Shown: piece by piece, positions 46,422-56,832 of the stretch
Position numbering within the stretch: the first letter of the stretch is position 1
Layout: each line of letters starts with the position of its first letter
Assembly (NCBI GenBank): GCA_041875495.1
Contig: CP112982.1
Location: forward strand, 2,480,001-2,544,000
Direction of reading: 5' to 3'
Length of the DNA stretch: 64,000 nt
From: Halomonas sp. CH40
GTDB lineage: Bacteria; Pseudomonadota; Gammaproteobacteria; Pseudomonadales; Halomonadaceae
Translations under genes and position numbers: made by a program
The notes under the pieces: generated by a model
Databases searched by the model: none
Told to the model about the DNA's origin: nothing
What the model saw: only the letters and a program-made list of their open reading frames with translations

Positions 46422-47099
46422 CTAGGCAGTCGATGAAGATTGCATCAGGTCTGCAAAACGATCCAGCGCCACAAATTCCTTGAGCACTTTTTCAGGACGC
46501 TGACTATCAGGCTCGCGGATCCCCAGCAGGTAACGAATACCGAATTCACGGGCGCTTTCCAATACCTTGGGGTTATCGTCAATAAACAGGGTGCGGGCCG
46601 GGTCAAAGGGCTCGACTTCCTGCAAGGCGAACCAGAAGGCCTGCTCCTCCTTGGCGGCGCCTACATCCTGAGAAGAAACGATCGCATCCAGATAGCTTTC
46701 CAGCCCTGTCAGCGGCAGCTTGAGTTCCAGGCTTGCCCGGTCTGCATTGGTGGCCAATATCACCCGTGGATGCTGGGTTTTAAGCCACTGAAGAAAATCC
46801 AGTGCATCGCTGCGCAGGCCAATCAGATGCTGAACCTCACGCTTTAGGGCGATGATATCCCCCCCCAGCTCCTGGCTCCAGTAATCCAGGCTGTACCAGC
46901 TCAAGGTACCCTGCATATCGGTAATACGTGCGATCAGCTGCTCTTTCGTCAATCGCGCTTGCGAGGCTTCATCAAGCTGGTGCAGTTCAACATAGCGGCG
47001 CGGCAAATGCTCAAGCCAAAAGTGGCTGTCAAAATGCAGGTCAAGCAGGGTGCCATCCATGTCCAGAAGCACGGTATCTATTGTCTGCCAGTCGATCAT
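46422..47099 (-). CDS. yrfG: HAD hydrolase, GMP/IMP nucleotidase YrfG
   Basis: This 225-residue HAD phosphatase has the nucleophile motif LLDMDGTLLDLHFD at residues 9-22, the Thr region LATNADRASLE, and the acidic motif FIDDNPKVLESA. E. coli YrfG dephosphorylates purine mononucleotides. I use the ATG at 47099 with AGGAG 5 bp upstream, not the one seven codons earlier. It leads the yrfG-hslR-hslO series and is divergent from nudE. Confidence 0.9.
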   Translation of the reverse strand: MIDWQTIDTVLLDMDGTLLDLHFDSHFWLEHLPRRYVELHQLDEASQARLTKEQLIARITDMQGTLSWYSLDYWSQELGGDIIALKREVQHLIGLRSDALDFLQWLKTQHPRVILATNADRASLELKLPLTGLESYLDAIVSSQDVGAAKEEQAFWFALQEVEPFDPARTLFIDDNPKVLESAREFGIRYLLGIREPDSQRPEKVLKEFVALDRFADLMQSSSTA

Positions 47100-47184
47100 A
47101 TCAACTCCTGCCTGGATCAAAACGTGAATTCAAAACAATGTTATTGTACCGCAATTACCCCAGAACCAGCCACGGAGGCCCCAG

Positions 47185-47838
47185 ATGCCATCCTTTGATT
47201 CCTCTTCATCGTCAGAACAGTCACCGTCAGAACAGTCGCCAGCCGATGCGCAAAACGGCTCTCAATACCTGCAGAAGCCCCAGGTTCTTGCCTGCCAGAA
47301 GGTGACCCGTAGCCGGCTTTTCGAGGTGGAATCGCTTGATCTGCGCTTCTCTAACGGTGAAGAGCGCACGTTCGAGCGGCTGACCGGCAGTGGCCGGGGG
47401 GCTGTCATGATAGTGGCCATGCCGGACCCACAGCATGTGCTGATGATTCGTGAATATGCTGCCGGGTTCGAGGAGTATATTCTCTCGCTGCCCAAGGGCC
47501 TGGTCGACCCGGGCGAAGACATTGTCACTGCGGCCAACCGCGAATTGATGGAAGAATGCGGCTTTGGCGCCCATTGTATCGAGCCACTGACCGAACTTTC
47601 CCTGGCCCCTAACTATATGGGCCACCGGATGCAGGTACTGCTGGCCACTGACCTATACCCCAAACGCCTGCCCGGCGACGAGCCGGAACCCTTGATAGTG
47701 GAAACCCATGCCCTGGAAGAGCTGCCTGCCCTGCTATTGCGCGAGGATTTTCACGAAGCCCGCGCCATTGCTGCCTTGTATATAGCACGGGACAAACTGC
47801 GTGCCGATGAGCAGCGTCAAGACACAACTCTGTTATAG
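47185..47838 (+). CDS. nudE: ADP-compounds hydrolase NudE
   Basis: This 217-residue Nudix hydrolase cleaves ADP-ribose, NADH and related dinucleotides. The Nudix box is GLVDPGEDIVTAANREL followed by MEECGFG, and LPKG lies just before it. The first 30 residues are Ser/Gln-rich and unlike the family. The start has GGAGG 6 bp upstream. It diverges from yrfG, as nudE and yrfG are neighbours in E. coli, but yrfF/igaA is not between them. Confidence 0.92.
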   Translation: MPSFDSSSSSEQSPSEQSPADAQNGSQYLQKPQVLACQKVTRSRLFEVESLDLRFSNGEERTFERLTGSGRGAVMIVAMPDPQHVLMIREYAAGFEEYILSLPKGLVDPGEDIVTAANRELMEECGFGAHCIEPLTELSLAPNYMGHRMQVLLATDLYPKRLPGDEPEPLIVETHALEELPALLLREDFHEARAIAALYIARDKLRADEQRQDTTLL

Positions 47839-47898
47839 AAGACGCCAAACGCTGCTTCCTGAGCCCGATGCCTGAAAGCCTGAGCCTGGGCCGGAGCA

Positions 47899-48942
47899 CT
47901 ATACCAGTGGTATCCAGCGGCGCTGGCGGTGGCTTTCAATGCCCGCTTCCAGTAGCTGCGTGCTACACAGGGCGTCTTCAATACCGACGGGCAACGGTGC
48001 GTTCTCGCGTATCGCCGCGGCCACGCCTTGGTAATAAGCCAGGTAGTCACCCGCCTGAGTGGGGTGCGCGTAACTTACCAGTGGCGCGCCTTCACCTTCC
48101 CCTTCGCGAAGCGTCAGGGCACCGGGGGAATCATCACCCCACTGCGGCCTGGGCGTCTCGCCAGCTTTTAAACGATCCTCCTGAGGATCCAGGCCGTATT
48201 TGAGGTAGCTGCCCTGGGTGCCGTGAAGGCGAAAACGCGGGGTTGGTTCGGCCATTAGCGTACCCGCACTCAGGCTGACCCGGCAGCTGTCATAGTCGAG
48301 CAGGGCCAGAAAGTCATCATCGGCCTTGGCACCCTCCCGGCGTGTACCCAGATCGAGCAGGATGGCATTGGGCATGCCAAACAGCACACAAGCCTGATCC
48401 AGCAAGTGCGGCCCCAAGTCATACCAGATACCGCCACCGGGAATGGATTTCTCCCGCCAACGGTCGCGCACTTCGGGCCGAAAGCGGTCAAAGCGGGATT
48501 CAAACCCGGTGATCCGCCCCAGGGTGCCGGCTTGCAGCAGAGCCTTGACGGTAAGGAAGTCGCTGTCCCAACGGCGGTTATGAAACACCGATATCTGACG
48601 CTGCTGATCCGCCGCCAGCGCTTTTAACTGGCGGGCTTCTGACAGCGTCACCGTAAACGGCTTGTCGAGCACTACGTGCTTGCCTGCCATCAAGGCCGCT
48701 TTCGCCAGCGGAAAATGCGTATCGTTCGGGGTCGGGATCACCACCAGTTCGATATCCGGGCGCTGGAAAAGCGCCTTTGCCTGCTGCTCAACCTCAACGT
48801 CCAGCGCAGCTTGTACGTCAGATGCCTTGCTGGAAGATACCGCCACCAGTTCCAGGCCATGCGTGGCCTGAATCAGCGGAGCATGAAACGTCTGGCTCGC
48901 AAAGCCGTAGCCGACGAGCCCTATCTTGATCGCTGTGTGCAT
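47899..48942 (-). CDS. Gfo/Idh/MocA family NAD(P)-dependent oxidoreductase
   Basis: This 347-residue oxidoreductase has a Rossmann NAD site KIGLVGYGFASQTFHAPLI, the family Lys motif HVVLDKPFTVT (EKP-type, here DKP), and a C-terminal alpha/beta domain including GGGIWYDLGPHLLDQA. E. coli YdgJ is a likely relative. The substrate, probably a sugar or inositol derivative, cannot be read. The start is ATG 48942 with AAGGGG upstream. Confidence 0.88.
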   Translation of the reverse strand: MHTAIKIGLVGYGFASQTFHAPLIQATHGLELVAVSSSKASDVQAALDVEVEQQAKALFQRPDIELVVIPTPNDTHFPLAKAALMAGKHVVLDKPFTVTLSEARQLKALAADQQRQISVFHNRRWDSDFLTVKALLQAGTLGRITGFESRFDRFRPEVRDRWREKSIPGGGIWYDLGPHLLDQACVLFGMPNAILLDLGTRREGAKADDDFLALLDYDSCRVSLSAGTLMAEPTPRFRLHGTQGSYLKYGLDPQEDRLKAGETPRPQWGDDSPGALTLREGEGEGAPLVSYAHPTQAGDYLAYYQGVAAAIRENAPLPVGIEDALCSTQLLEAGIESHRQRRWIPLV

Positions 48943-49005
48943 AAAGCCCCTTGCTGGTTATTCCGTGAGCGATTAACGCCGCTTGTGCATTTCCAGGCGT
49001 GGCCT

Positions 49006-51177
49006 TTAGAAGGTTTCCCAGTCCGCATGATCGTTGGCTGAGGACTGCATCGTACTCGACGATGGACGCGCCTTGTCTGCCTGCGCGGACAGCGCCAGTG
49101 GCCCCTTACTTTGCGTCAGCTGTTCCTGGCGCTGCAATGCTTTCTCGACGCTTTCTTCTTCACTGCCTTCAACGCGGAACGCCGCTACTACGTTGGCCAA
49201 CTCATGGGCTTGCTGGGTCAGCTGACTGGCAGACTCGGCAATCGACTGGACACGGCTGGCATTCTGCTGGGTGACGTCATCCATCTCGGCAACAGCGGTG
49301 TTGATCTGGGCAATACCACTGCTTTGCTCTTCAGAGGCCTGAGTGATCTCTTCCATCAGGTCGCTCACCTTCATCACCTGGGCAACGACTTTTTCAATCG
49401 ATGATTCCGCTTCCTGTACCGCTTCACTGCCGCCCTTGATCTCGCTATTCGAGGCATCAATCAATTGGCGAATTTCACTGGCCGCATCAGCGCTGCGGCC
49501 GGCCAGCTGGCGCACTTCACCGGCCACGACCGCAAAGCCGCGCCCTGCTTCACCAGCCCGCGCTGCTTCTACAGAGGCATTCAGGGCCAGAATATTGGTC
49601 TGAAAGGCAATACCATCAATCACGCCGATAATTTCATTCATTTTTGCAGAACGGTCGGCGATACGTTCCATTCGCTGAACCAACTTCTGCATCTGTTCGC
49701 CGGTATCCCGCGTGGCATTGGCATTTTCAACGGCCAGCTTGCTGGCCTGGCGGGCGTTATCGGTGTTCTGATGCACGGTCGCGGTGATTTCATCCATGCT
49801 CGAAGCAGTTTCCTGCAATGAGGATGCCTGCTGCTCAGTGCGTGATGCCAGATCTTCGTTTTCCTTGGCGATCCGCTGCGCGGCAGGTGTGACCACACGG
49901 ACACGCTGCTCTATCTCACTGACGATACCTGATAACGATACCCGCATGGTGCGGATGGAACTGAGCAGATCGCCCAGTTCATCCTGACGTACCTGAGTAA
50001 TTCGCGCGGCAAGGTTACCCGCAGCAATCTGAAAGGCAACCCGTCGTGCGTCATTCAGTGAGCGTACCAGCGACTTGAGAATCAACACGCTCAGCAACAC
50101 CATGAGGCCAATTCCCACTACCAGCACGCCTGCCTGTGCAATCAGCATCTGCTGCTGCCCTCTTTCGGCCGCTGCCATCAGGTTGCCTGCCAGTTCGCGC
50201 TCGTTGGCCACCAGGGTATCCGCCGAAGCCTGAATATCGCTGAGCAAAGGCACAACGCCGTCATTGAAATGCTCAAATGCGGCAAAGCCTTCGCGGTTTT
50301 CAAGTGCCGTATAGGTATTATCAATACGGGTGCGCCATTGCTCCAGCTGCTGCTGGAATTGTTCGACGCCGGGTAAAGAGGTTTGCTCTGAATTGCTGTA
50401 GCCCTGCCAGTGAGAAAATATACGTTCCTTATTGGCTTCCCAGTGGGTCATCAAGGCAGCCAGGTCAGCACTGCGCGGGTTGCGTACCGCAGGTTCGAGG
50501 TTATTCACCGCCTGATTCACTAGACGTTCAATTGACTGCAGACTGGCAACATCCTCAAGCCCTGACTGATTCAGCCGAGCCAGCCGCTCGCCCGACACCA
50601 CCAGACCGTAAACTCCTAAACCACCGGCAATGGCCAGTAAAACGACCGACGTCAACACCATGCCCATCAGCTTGGCCTGCATACTGGTGAAACTGAAACG
50701 TCCCAGCCATCCCGCCAGGCCAGTGCGCTGGATAACCCCTTTTTCCACCTTGATACCACGAACCTTGCCCTTGTGCAGCATGGCGGCATACACGCGCTCG
50801 GCACGCCGGATATCTTTCTCACTGGCCTGCCGACGCACTGAGGTATACCCCACCACCCGGTCAGCATCACGCAGGGGAGCCACCGTCGCCTGCACCCAAT
50901 AGAAACTGCCGTTTTTGCAGCGGTTTTTGAGTATGCCTTGCCAGGTATGCCCTGCCTTCAGGGTTTTCCACATATCTTCAAACAAGCCAGAAGGCATGTC
51001 CGGGTGGCGCATCAGGCTATGGGGGGCGCCAATCAGTTCTGCATGTGAATAACCGCTGACAGCGATAAAAGCAGGGTTAGCGTAAGTTATCACGCCATTG
51101 AGATCAGAGCGTGAAATGAGCACGTCATCTTCTTCAAGACGGTATTCCTGATTTGTCACAGCCTGGTTATTTCGCAT
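49006..51177 (-). CDS. Methyl-accepting chemotaxis protein with Aer-like PAS domain
   Basis: This 723-residue receptor starts with a PAS domain (about 20-125) of the Aer type: [20 protein letters not shown] and [19 protein letters not shown]. Two membrane helices follow (about 168-190 and 343-368), enclosing a periplasmic helical region of about 150 residues, then HAMP and the signalling hairpin with [20 protein letters not shown]. The last residues are DWETF, matching the NWETF pentapeptide that binds CheR/CheB. It probably combines redox or aerotaxis sensing with a periplasmic input. Confidence 0.9.
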   Translation of the reverse strand: MRNNQAVTNQEYRLEEDDVLISRSDLNGVITYANPAFIAVSGYSHAELIGAPHSLMRHPDMPSGLFEDMWKTLKAGHTWQGILKNRCKNGSFYWVQATVAPLRDADRVVGYTSVRRQASEKDIRRAERVYAAMLHKGKVRGIKVEKGVIQRTGLAGWLGRFSFTSMQAKLMGMVLTSVVLLAIAGGLGVYGLVVSGERLARLNQSGLEDVASLQSIERLVNQAVNNLEPAVRNPRSADLAALMTHWEANKERIFSHWQGYSNSEQTSLPGVEQFQQQLEQWRTRIDNTYTALENREGFAAFEHFNDGVVPLLSDIQASADTLVANERELAGNLMAAAERGQQQMLIAQAGVLVVGIGLMVLLSVLILKSLVRSLNDARRVAFQIAAGNLAARITQVRQDELGDLLSSIRTMRVSLSGIVSEIEQRVRVVTPAAQRIAKENEDLASRTEQQASSLQETASSMDEITATVHQNTDNARQASKLAVENANATRDTGEQMQKLVQRMERIADRSAKMNEIIGVIDGIAFQTNILALNASVEAARAGEAGRGFAVVAGEVRQLAGRSADAASEIRQLIDASNSEIKGGSEAVQEAESSIEKVVAQVMKVSDLMEEITQASEEQSSGIAQINTAVAEMDDVTQQNASRVQSIAESASQLTQQAHELANVVAAFRVEGSEEESVEKALQRQEQLTQSKGPLALSAQADKARPSSSTMQSSANDHADWETF

Positions 51178-51336
51178 AGTTGTCTCGTGTTATCACTGTC
51201 AGTTCGGCCAAGGCATCAATAACGTTGTCGACCAAATTATTAAAAACAGTGAACAACCCTAAGCAGATTAACGTTAAGAGACAACTACTTTCGTTTAATG
51301 CTGTTAACGTTCCAGCACCACGCTATCAGAACGACA

Positions 51337-51361
51337 AACGCCACCCGGCCAAGGTGGCGTT
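51337..51361 (-). terminator. Probable terminator downstream of lon
   Basis: AACGCCACC (51337-51345) pairs with GGTGGCGTT (51353-51361), a perfect 9-bp stem with a 7-nt loop. It lies 34 bp after the lon stop. The T-tract on the minus strand is weak. Confidence 0.6.
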
Positions 51362-51394
51362 CAGTCGTATCATTGCCGTGTTACCTGTACGGCA

Positions 51395-53923
51395 TCAGGC
51401 AAAGACGATATCGGCAACATCCTGATAGCGCTCAGCAAAGTGCACGGTAACGCCATCGGTAATGTAATCCGGCAGCTCGGCATAATCGCGCCGGTTGGCT
51501 TCGGGCAAAATCACCTCGAAGATATCGCTACGCCGGGCGGCAATCACTTTTTCACGAATACCCCCGACCGGTAAAACCTGCCCGGTGAGCGTCAATTCGC
51601 CGGTCATCGCCAGGGGACGATTAATCGATTGATGCCTGGCTAGAGACAGCAAGGCGGTGGTCATCGTCACCCCGGCAGACGGGCCATCCTTGGGGGTAGC
51701 GCCTTCAGGCACGTGAAGATGCACAAAGGCCGAATCGAAGAAATCCGCATCAGCGCCGTGGTCTTGCAGATGGCCCAGCGTATAGCTGTACGCGATATTG
51801 GCCGACTCCTGCATGACATCACCCAGCTTGCCGGTCAGCTTGAAACCACGATCCAGAGTATGCACCTTAGTGGCTTCAATCGGCAGGGTCGCACCACCCA
51901 TGGAAGTCCAGGCCAGGCCGGTCACCACGCCTTCGCCTTTAAGCACTTTTTCCTTGCGGAAAATCGGCGCGCCGAGAAATTCCTCCAGATTATTGATCGA
52001 TACCTTGACGCTTTGCTGGTCGTTTTCCAGCAGCTTGACCGCTGCCTTGCGCACAATCCGATGCAGTTGCTTTTCCAATTGGCGCACACCGGCTTCCCGG
52101 GCATAACCTTCAATCACCTGCCTGAGAGCCGCATCGGTGAGATTGATACGCTTTTTGGTCAGGTTGTCGCGCTTGAGCAGTTTGGGCCACAGGTGGTGCT
52201 TGGCAATCGCGACTTTTTCTTCAGCGATATAGCCTGACAGGCGAATCTGCTCCATGCGATCCAGCAAAGGCCCAGGAATCGAATCCAGGGTATTAGCGGT
52301 ACACACAAACAGCACCTTGGAGAGATCCAGGCGGACATCCAGATAGTGATCAAGGAAATCCACATTCTGTTCAGGGTCGAGCACCTCCAGTAGGGCCGAC
52401 GCCGGGTCGCCCTGATAGGACTGGCCCAGCTTGTCGATCTCATCCAGCATGATCACCGGGTTCTCAACCTCAACTTCCTTAAAGGCCTGCACCAGCTTGC
52501 CCGGCATGGCACCAATATAGGTACGCCGATGGCCCTTGATTTCAGCCTCATCGCGCATGCCACCCACCGAGAAGCGGTAAAACTTGCGCCCTAAAGCTTC
52601 GGCGATTGAGCGGCCAACCGAGGTTTTACCCACCCCCGGTGGGCCAACCAGCAATACCATGGAACCGCCGACATCGCCTTTGAAAGTACCCTCGGCAAGA
52701 AACTCGATGATGCGTTCCTTGACGTCCTTAAGGCCGTCATGGTCACGATCCAGCACCGTACGCGCATGGGCCAGATCCAGTTTGTCATCACTGGTCACGC
52801 CCCAGGGCAGGCAGGTCAGCCAGTCCAGGTAGTTACGGGTGGTGCCGTATTCCGGTGAGCCGGTTTCCAGCACGCTCAGCTTGTTCAGCTCTTCATCAAT
52901 GCGCTCCTGAACCCGCTCAGGAACCGTCAGGTTTTCCAGGCGCGCACGGAAGGTATCCACATCGTTTTCACGATCATCCTTGGAAATGCCCAGCTCACGC
53001 TGAATGACCTTGAGCTGCTCACGCAGGAAAAACTCCCGCTGGCGCTCCTGCATCTGGGCGTTGACCTGCTCACTGATCTCGCTTTGCAGCTGGGCAACGT
53101 CGATTTCCTTGCGCAACAGCGGTAATACTTTCTGCATCCGCTCGCTGACCGGCAAGGTGGCCAGTACATCCTGCAGCTCCGGCCCTTTGGCAGAGGTAAT
53201 CGCGGCGGCAAAGTCCGTCAACGGCCCTGGCTGATTGGGGCTGAAGCGGTTCAGGTAATGCTTCAGCTCCTCGCCATAGAGGGGGTTGATCGGCAGCAGC
53301 TCCTTGATACCGTTGATAATCGCCATGGCGTAAGCGCGGGTTTCTTCATTTTCCGCATCAACGGGTTCTTTGGGGTAGCTGACCTCGACCAGATACGGTG
53401 GTTTCCTGGATAGCCAGCGCTGGATTTTGAAACGCTGCAAACCCTGAGCAATGAACTGTACCTGCTCGTCCTCTCTTTTCAGCTTATGAACCTTGACGGC
53501 GGTTCCTACCTCAGGAAAGTCGTCTTCACTGAGCGACTCCAGGCCTGCCTCGCCAACAAAGGCCACACCAATCGTATGATGAGGAGTATTGCCGACCCGG
53601 CGCATGGTTTCTTCCCAGCGCTCGCGGTTGATGACCAGCGGCTGAACCTGAGCTGGGAAAAACGGCCGATTATGAATAGGCAGCAGATAGATGCGTTCAG
53701 GCAGAGCGTCGCTTGCCGAGATCAGTGAATTGACTTTTTCACCGTCTGAGCGGTAATCCTGTGACGACGACGCTTCATAGGCTGATGTTTCCTCTTCTGC
53801 CAGCCATTCAGGGGCATCGCTTGTCTGGCCTTCATTATCTTGGCCAGTATTGTCGTCGCGATCACTGGCGTGATGCTCGTTTTCGTCAGTATCGTGGGTA
53901 TGATTGAAGTCCTGGTCGCTCAT
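51395..53923 (-). CDS. lon: ATP-dependent protease Lon
   Basis: This protein of about 842 residues is an AAA+ protease that degrades misfolded and regulatory proteins. It has a long acidic N-terminal extension, the LAN substrate domain (IYLLPIHNRPFFPAQVQPL), Walker A VGPPGVGKTSVGRS, Walker B MLDEIDK, and the proteolytic dyad with Ser in KDGPSAGVTM and Lys in GGIREKVIAARR. I use the ATG at 53923 with GGAGGG upstream. A sigma32-like promoter lies upstream. Confidence 0.95.
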   Translation of the reverse strand: MSDQDFNHTHDTDENEHHASDRDDNTGQDNEGQTSDAPEWLAEEETSAYEASSSQDYRSDGEKVNSLISASDALPERIYLLPIHNRPFFPAQVQPLVINRERWEETMRRVGNTPHHTIGVAFVGEAGLESLSEDDFPEVGTAVKVHKLKREDEQVQFIAQGLQRFKIQRWLSRKPPYLVEVSYPKEPVDAENEETRAYAMAIINGIKELLPINPLYGEELKHYLNRFSPNQPGPLTDFAAAITSAKGPELQDVLATLPVSERMQKVLPLLRKEIDVAQLQSEISEQVNAQMQERQREFFLREQLKVIQRELGISKDDRENDVDTFRARLENLTVPERVQERIDEELNKLSVLETGSPEYGTTRNYLDWLTCLPWGVTSDDKLDLAHARTVLDRDHDGLKDVKERIIEFLAEGTFKGDVGGSMVLLVGPPGVGKTSVGRSIAEALGRKFYRFSVGGMRDEAEIKGHRRTYIGAMPGKLVQAFKEVEVENPVIMLDEIDKLGQSYQGDPASALLEVLDPEQNVDFLDHYLDVRLDLSKVLFVCTANTLDSIPGPLLDRMEQIRLSGYIAEEKVAIAKHHLWPKLLKRDNLTKKRINLTDAALRQVIEGYAREAGVRQLEKQLHRIVRKAAVKLLENDQQSVKVSINNLEEFLGAPIFRKEKVLKGEGVVTGLAWTSMGGATLPIEATKVHTLDRGFKLTGKLGDVMQESANIAYSYTLGHLQDHGADADFFDSAFVHLHVPEGATPKDGPSAGVTMTTALLSLARHQSINRPLAMTGELTLTGQVLPVGGIREKVIAARRSDIFEVILPEANRRDYAELPDYITDGVTVHFAERYQDVADIVFA

Positions 53924-53977
53924 GCGCCCTCCATTCAATAAGTTGGCGGCATGATCGCCGCCCGGTGTTGCCTAAAA

Positions 53978-54005
53978 AATGCGGGCAGGCATGGCAAACT
54001 TCAAG
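53978..54005 (-). promoter_or_regulatory. Sigma32-like (heat-shock) promoter of lon
   Basis: On the minus strand CTTGAA (54005-54000) and CCCGCATT (53985-53978) are separated by 14 bp. This fits the heat-shock consensus of CTTGAAA, 11-16 bp, CCCCATNT. It lies about 55 bp upstream of the lon start, on the correct strand. Confidence 0.6.
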
Positions 54006-54076
54006 GAGGACTAACAAAATAGAGGGTATCAGGCAGGCCAACCCAGGACTTTTATCAACTCAAAGCCTTCATCAAC

Positions 54077-55324
54077 TCAAAATTCAGGTAGCGGGCGGCC
54101 GTTGACGCGCCAGCTTCCGGCGATAAGATCAAACGTCAATGAACGCGTGCCTATCGGCAGACCTAGCCACAGGGCAGCCACCGATGGGGCATCATTCCAG
54201 GTGATGTCACCATCCAGGCGGGAACGCCAACGTGCCTGCATGGCCTCGTTATCCGCATGCACCAGGCTTAGCTCTTCAAGGTCGCGGGCATCAAAAAATA
54301 GCGCACCTTCCGCGCTGGCATTGATCTCGAGCAGCGGGCTTTCAAGGTTGATGGTAGTGATATCCAGCCGGGGAGAATCCTGAAGCGCATTCAGCAGCAG
54401 TGGCTCCAGGCGCGTTAACAAACCATCGGCTACAGGCATGGAAGTATCGCCCCAGGCGGCTTCCTGGCGCAGCTTGGCAAATATCTGACGCACTGAATCG
54501 GCATTGATGCGTGACAGCTCGGCGGCAATTCTGCCCTTTAGAATGGGTGTATCCGGGGCTTCTTCAGTCAACAGGGTATCACCAATGACAAGCTCGCCTG
54601 TGACGCTTAACTCGCGTTCATCCAGATGCATTTCACTATGCACATCAATGGGTTCAACTTTAAGGTTAAGATCCGGGTGAGCTAGGTTCAAGGTGCTGAT
54701 ATGCAGATGGTCGCGCTGATTGAAGTGGTAGGCATCTTCAATGTAGGTATAGCGGCTTTTAAGTTCGACAGGGCCAATCTTCAGGCTGGCATCGCGGTCG
54801 GTAAAGGTGAGTTGATCCAGGCTGGCGTTCAGACGCCAATCGCCATAGACGCCTTCAATACCCATTCTGGCACCACGCACATTCAACTGACGGCCATTTT
54901 GTTCAACAATCAGCGGCGCCAGCGCAAGGCGCAATTCGGTACGCCCCCCCAGGGTGTGATAGCGCCCCTGCCAACGTGGGTAAGAACGCACGGATACATC
55001 CCCCACTGCCCGCTGCAACTGGGTATCCAGCCTGGGCAGCAAGGCGCCTTCAACGTCGGTGCTCAATAACCCATGGCGAGCCTGATAAGAGACTTCCAGG
55101 CGCCAGGGCCGTCCCAGTAGCGGCGAAATCACAATTCGCCCGTGGGAATTAAGCCAGCCCGGGTGGCTTTCCACCCGCTGCATCCGCCATTCTCCACGGG
55201 CATTCAGGCCATTCAGTGCCTGGCGAAGGCTATGTTCAAACAGGATGCTGGAAAGCAACTGGGCTGCCATCCATAAAGCAGCCAGCGAGGCAATTATCGG
55301 GACAACAAGTCGTTCCTTGCGCAT
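54077..55324 (-). CDS. DUF945 (YdgA-like) envelope protein
   Basis: This protein of about 415 residues has one N-terminal membrane segment (VVPIIASLAALWMAAQLLSS) and a long beta-rich periplasmic part, as in DUF945/YdgA. The ATG giving MRKERL has AGGAG 7 bp upstream; an extended in-frame start 27 codons earlier would run into pgpA. The function of the family is unclear. It lies between pgpA and lon on the same strand. Confidence 0.75.
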   Translation of the reverse strand: MRKERLVVPIIASLAALWMAAQLLSSILFEHSLRQALNGLNARGEWRMQRVESHPGWLNSHGRIVISPLLGRPWRLEVSYQARHGLLSTDVEGALLPRLDTQLQRAVGDVSVRSYPRWQGRYHTLGGRTELRLALAPLIVEQNGRQLNVRGARMGIEGVYGDWRLNASLDQLTFTDRDASLKIGPVELKSRYTYIEDAYHFNQRDHLHISTLNLAHPDLNLKVEPIDVHSEMHLDERELSVTGELVIGDTLLTEEAPDTPILKGRIAAELSRINADSVRQIFAKLRQEAAWGDTSMPVADGLLTRLEPLLLNALQDSPRLDITTINLESPLLEINASAEGALFFDARDLEELSLVHADNEAMQARWRSRLDGDITWNDAPSVAALWLGLPIGTRSLTFDLIAGSWRVNGRPLPEF

Positions 55325-55364
55325 GATGCCACTCCTGGGAACACCGCCAAGACGGCAAAACGAA

Positions 55365-55838
55365 TCAATGCAGCCAGAACCATAGATGCATGGTACTCCA
55401 GGCATACAAACCGGCCATCACATCATCAATCATGATGCCAAAGCCGCCCGCTACACGACGGTCAGCCCAGCGGATCGGCCAGGGTTTGAACACATCAAAA
55501 ACGCGAAATACCACAAACCCCCATAGCGCAGACTCCCAGGAAAACGGTACCGCTGCCATGGTGATCCAATAGCCGACAAACTCATCCCAGACAATCCCGG
55601 AATGATCATGAACCCCCAGATCCCGGGAGGTCTTTTCACATAGCCATACACCCACAATAAAGGTGACGACGATAATTCCCATGTACCAGCCAAAGGGCAG
55701 ATCTGCCATCAGCCAGTAAAAGGGAATAGCCGCCAAGGTACCAAAGGTACCCGGGGCAAAAGGCACGGCACCACTGCCCAAACCAAAGGCAAAAAAATGC
55801 GTGGGGCGCCGCCAAACGCTCGCGGGCGCTTTATTCAT
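55365..55838 (-). CDS. pgpA: Phosphatidylglycerophosphatase A
   Basis: This 157-residue inner-membrane protein dephosphorylates phosphatidylglycerol phosphate to phosphatidylglycerol. It shows the family motif FGLGSGAVPFAPGTFGTLAAIP, the conserved acidic pattern HDHSGIVWDEFVGYW, and DDVMAGLYA at the C-terminus. It overlaps thiL by 4 bp, the standard arrangement. Confidence 0.93.
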   Translation of the reverse strand: MNKAPASVWRRPTHFFAFGLGSGAVPFAPGTFGTLAAIPFYWLMADLPFGWYMGIIVVTFIVGVWLCEKTSRDLGVHDHSGIVWDEFVGYWITMAAVPFSWESALWGFVVFRVFDVFKPWPIRWADRRVAGGFGIMIDDVMAGLYAWSTMHLWFWLH

Positions 55839-56800
55839 GGCGTTTCTCCCACAAAGTGTTGCCAGCCATCCTGGCTTTCAGACATTACACCGCTGACCCC
55901 TGGCGTGTCGATACATTGGCCAATCGCCGTCAAGGGCACGCCCAGGCTGGCTAAGGCTGAACATGCTTCAACCCAATGGTTTTGCGGGATGCTGACCAGC
56001 AACTCATAGTCATCGCCGCCGCTTAATGCCGCCTGCCGTGCGCCTGAAAGCCCCAGTGCTTCCGGCAGGCCTTCGGCCAGGGGGATGGCATCCGCATCAA
56101 GCTCGGCGCCCACGCCTGACGCTCGGCGCAAATGGCCCAGATCCGCCAGCAGGCCGTCAGAGATATCCAGGGCAGCGGAAGCCAGCCCCGTCAGCGCCTG
56201 ACCTGCCGCCAGACGTGGCGTGGGCAGCAGGTAACGCTTCAATAGAGGATGTTCAAGGTCACGTTCGCCCTGCTGCCAGAGCGCAAGCCCTCCTGACCCG
56301 CCCCCCAGGGCGCCGGTCACGGCAATGATATCCCCCGGGCGAGCGCCGTGACGAGTCAGCGCCTGCCCACTGGCCACTTCGCCCATCACGGTCACACTGA
56401 TCGCCAGCTGACCGGCGGTGATATCGCCACCCACCAGCCCGGTGTCATGCTGTCTACACAGTGCCAGAAAGCCGTCTGAGTAGGCTTGCATCCAGGCGCT
56501 GCCACTAGCGGTATCGTTCCAGGTGCGCTGATCAAGCGCCAGCGCCATCAGACACCAGCGTGACTGCGCGCCCATCGCCGCCAGATCAGAAAGAGCCACA
56601 GCCAGCGCCCGGTGGCCCACTGCATGGGCCGGCGCATCGGCGGGGAAATGCACATCCACCACAGAGGTATCCACGCTGACCACCAACTGCTGGCCAGGCG
56701 AAGGAGTCAACAGGGTGGCATCGTCACCCACGCCAAGGGCAACGCCGTCCCCCGCAGCGGTCGTAAAGAATTCTTGGATCAGATCAAATTCGGCTAGCAC
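55835..56800 (-). CDS. thiL: Thiamine-monophosphate kinase
   Basis: This 321-residue protein phosphorylates thiamine phosphate to thiamine diphosphate. It has the family patterns GVGDDATLLTPS, VVSVDTSVVDVHFP, the metal-binding ALAVALSDLAAMGA, LVGGDITAGQLAISVTVMG, and DISDGLLADLGHL. The GTG start has an AGGGGG site a few bases upstream. It is preceded by nusB and overlaps pgpA. Confidence 0.93.
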   Translation of the reverse strand: MLAEFDLIQEFFTTAAGDGVALGVGDDATLLTPSPGQQLVVSVDTSVVDVHFPADAPAHAVGHRALAVALSDLAAMGAQSRWCLMALALDQRTWNDTASGSAWMQAYSDGFLALCRQHDTGLVGGDITAGQLAISVTVMGEVASGQALTRHGARPGDIIAVTGALGGGSGGLALWQQGERDLEHPLLKRYLLPTPRLAAGQALTGLASAALDISDGLLADLGHLRRASGVGAELDADAIPLAEGLPEALGLSGARQAALSGGDDYELLVSIPQNHWVEACSALASLGVPLTAIGQCIDTPGVSGVMSESQDGWQHFVGETP

Positions 56801-56832
56801 CTTGCCCCCTTGATCATCCAGGCAGGTGACGA

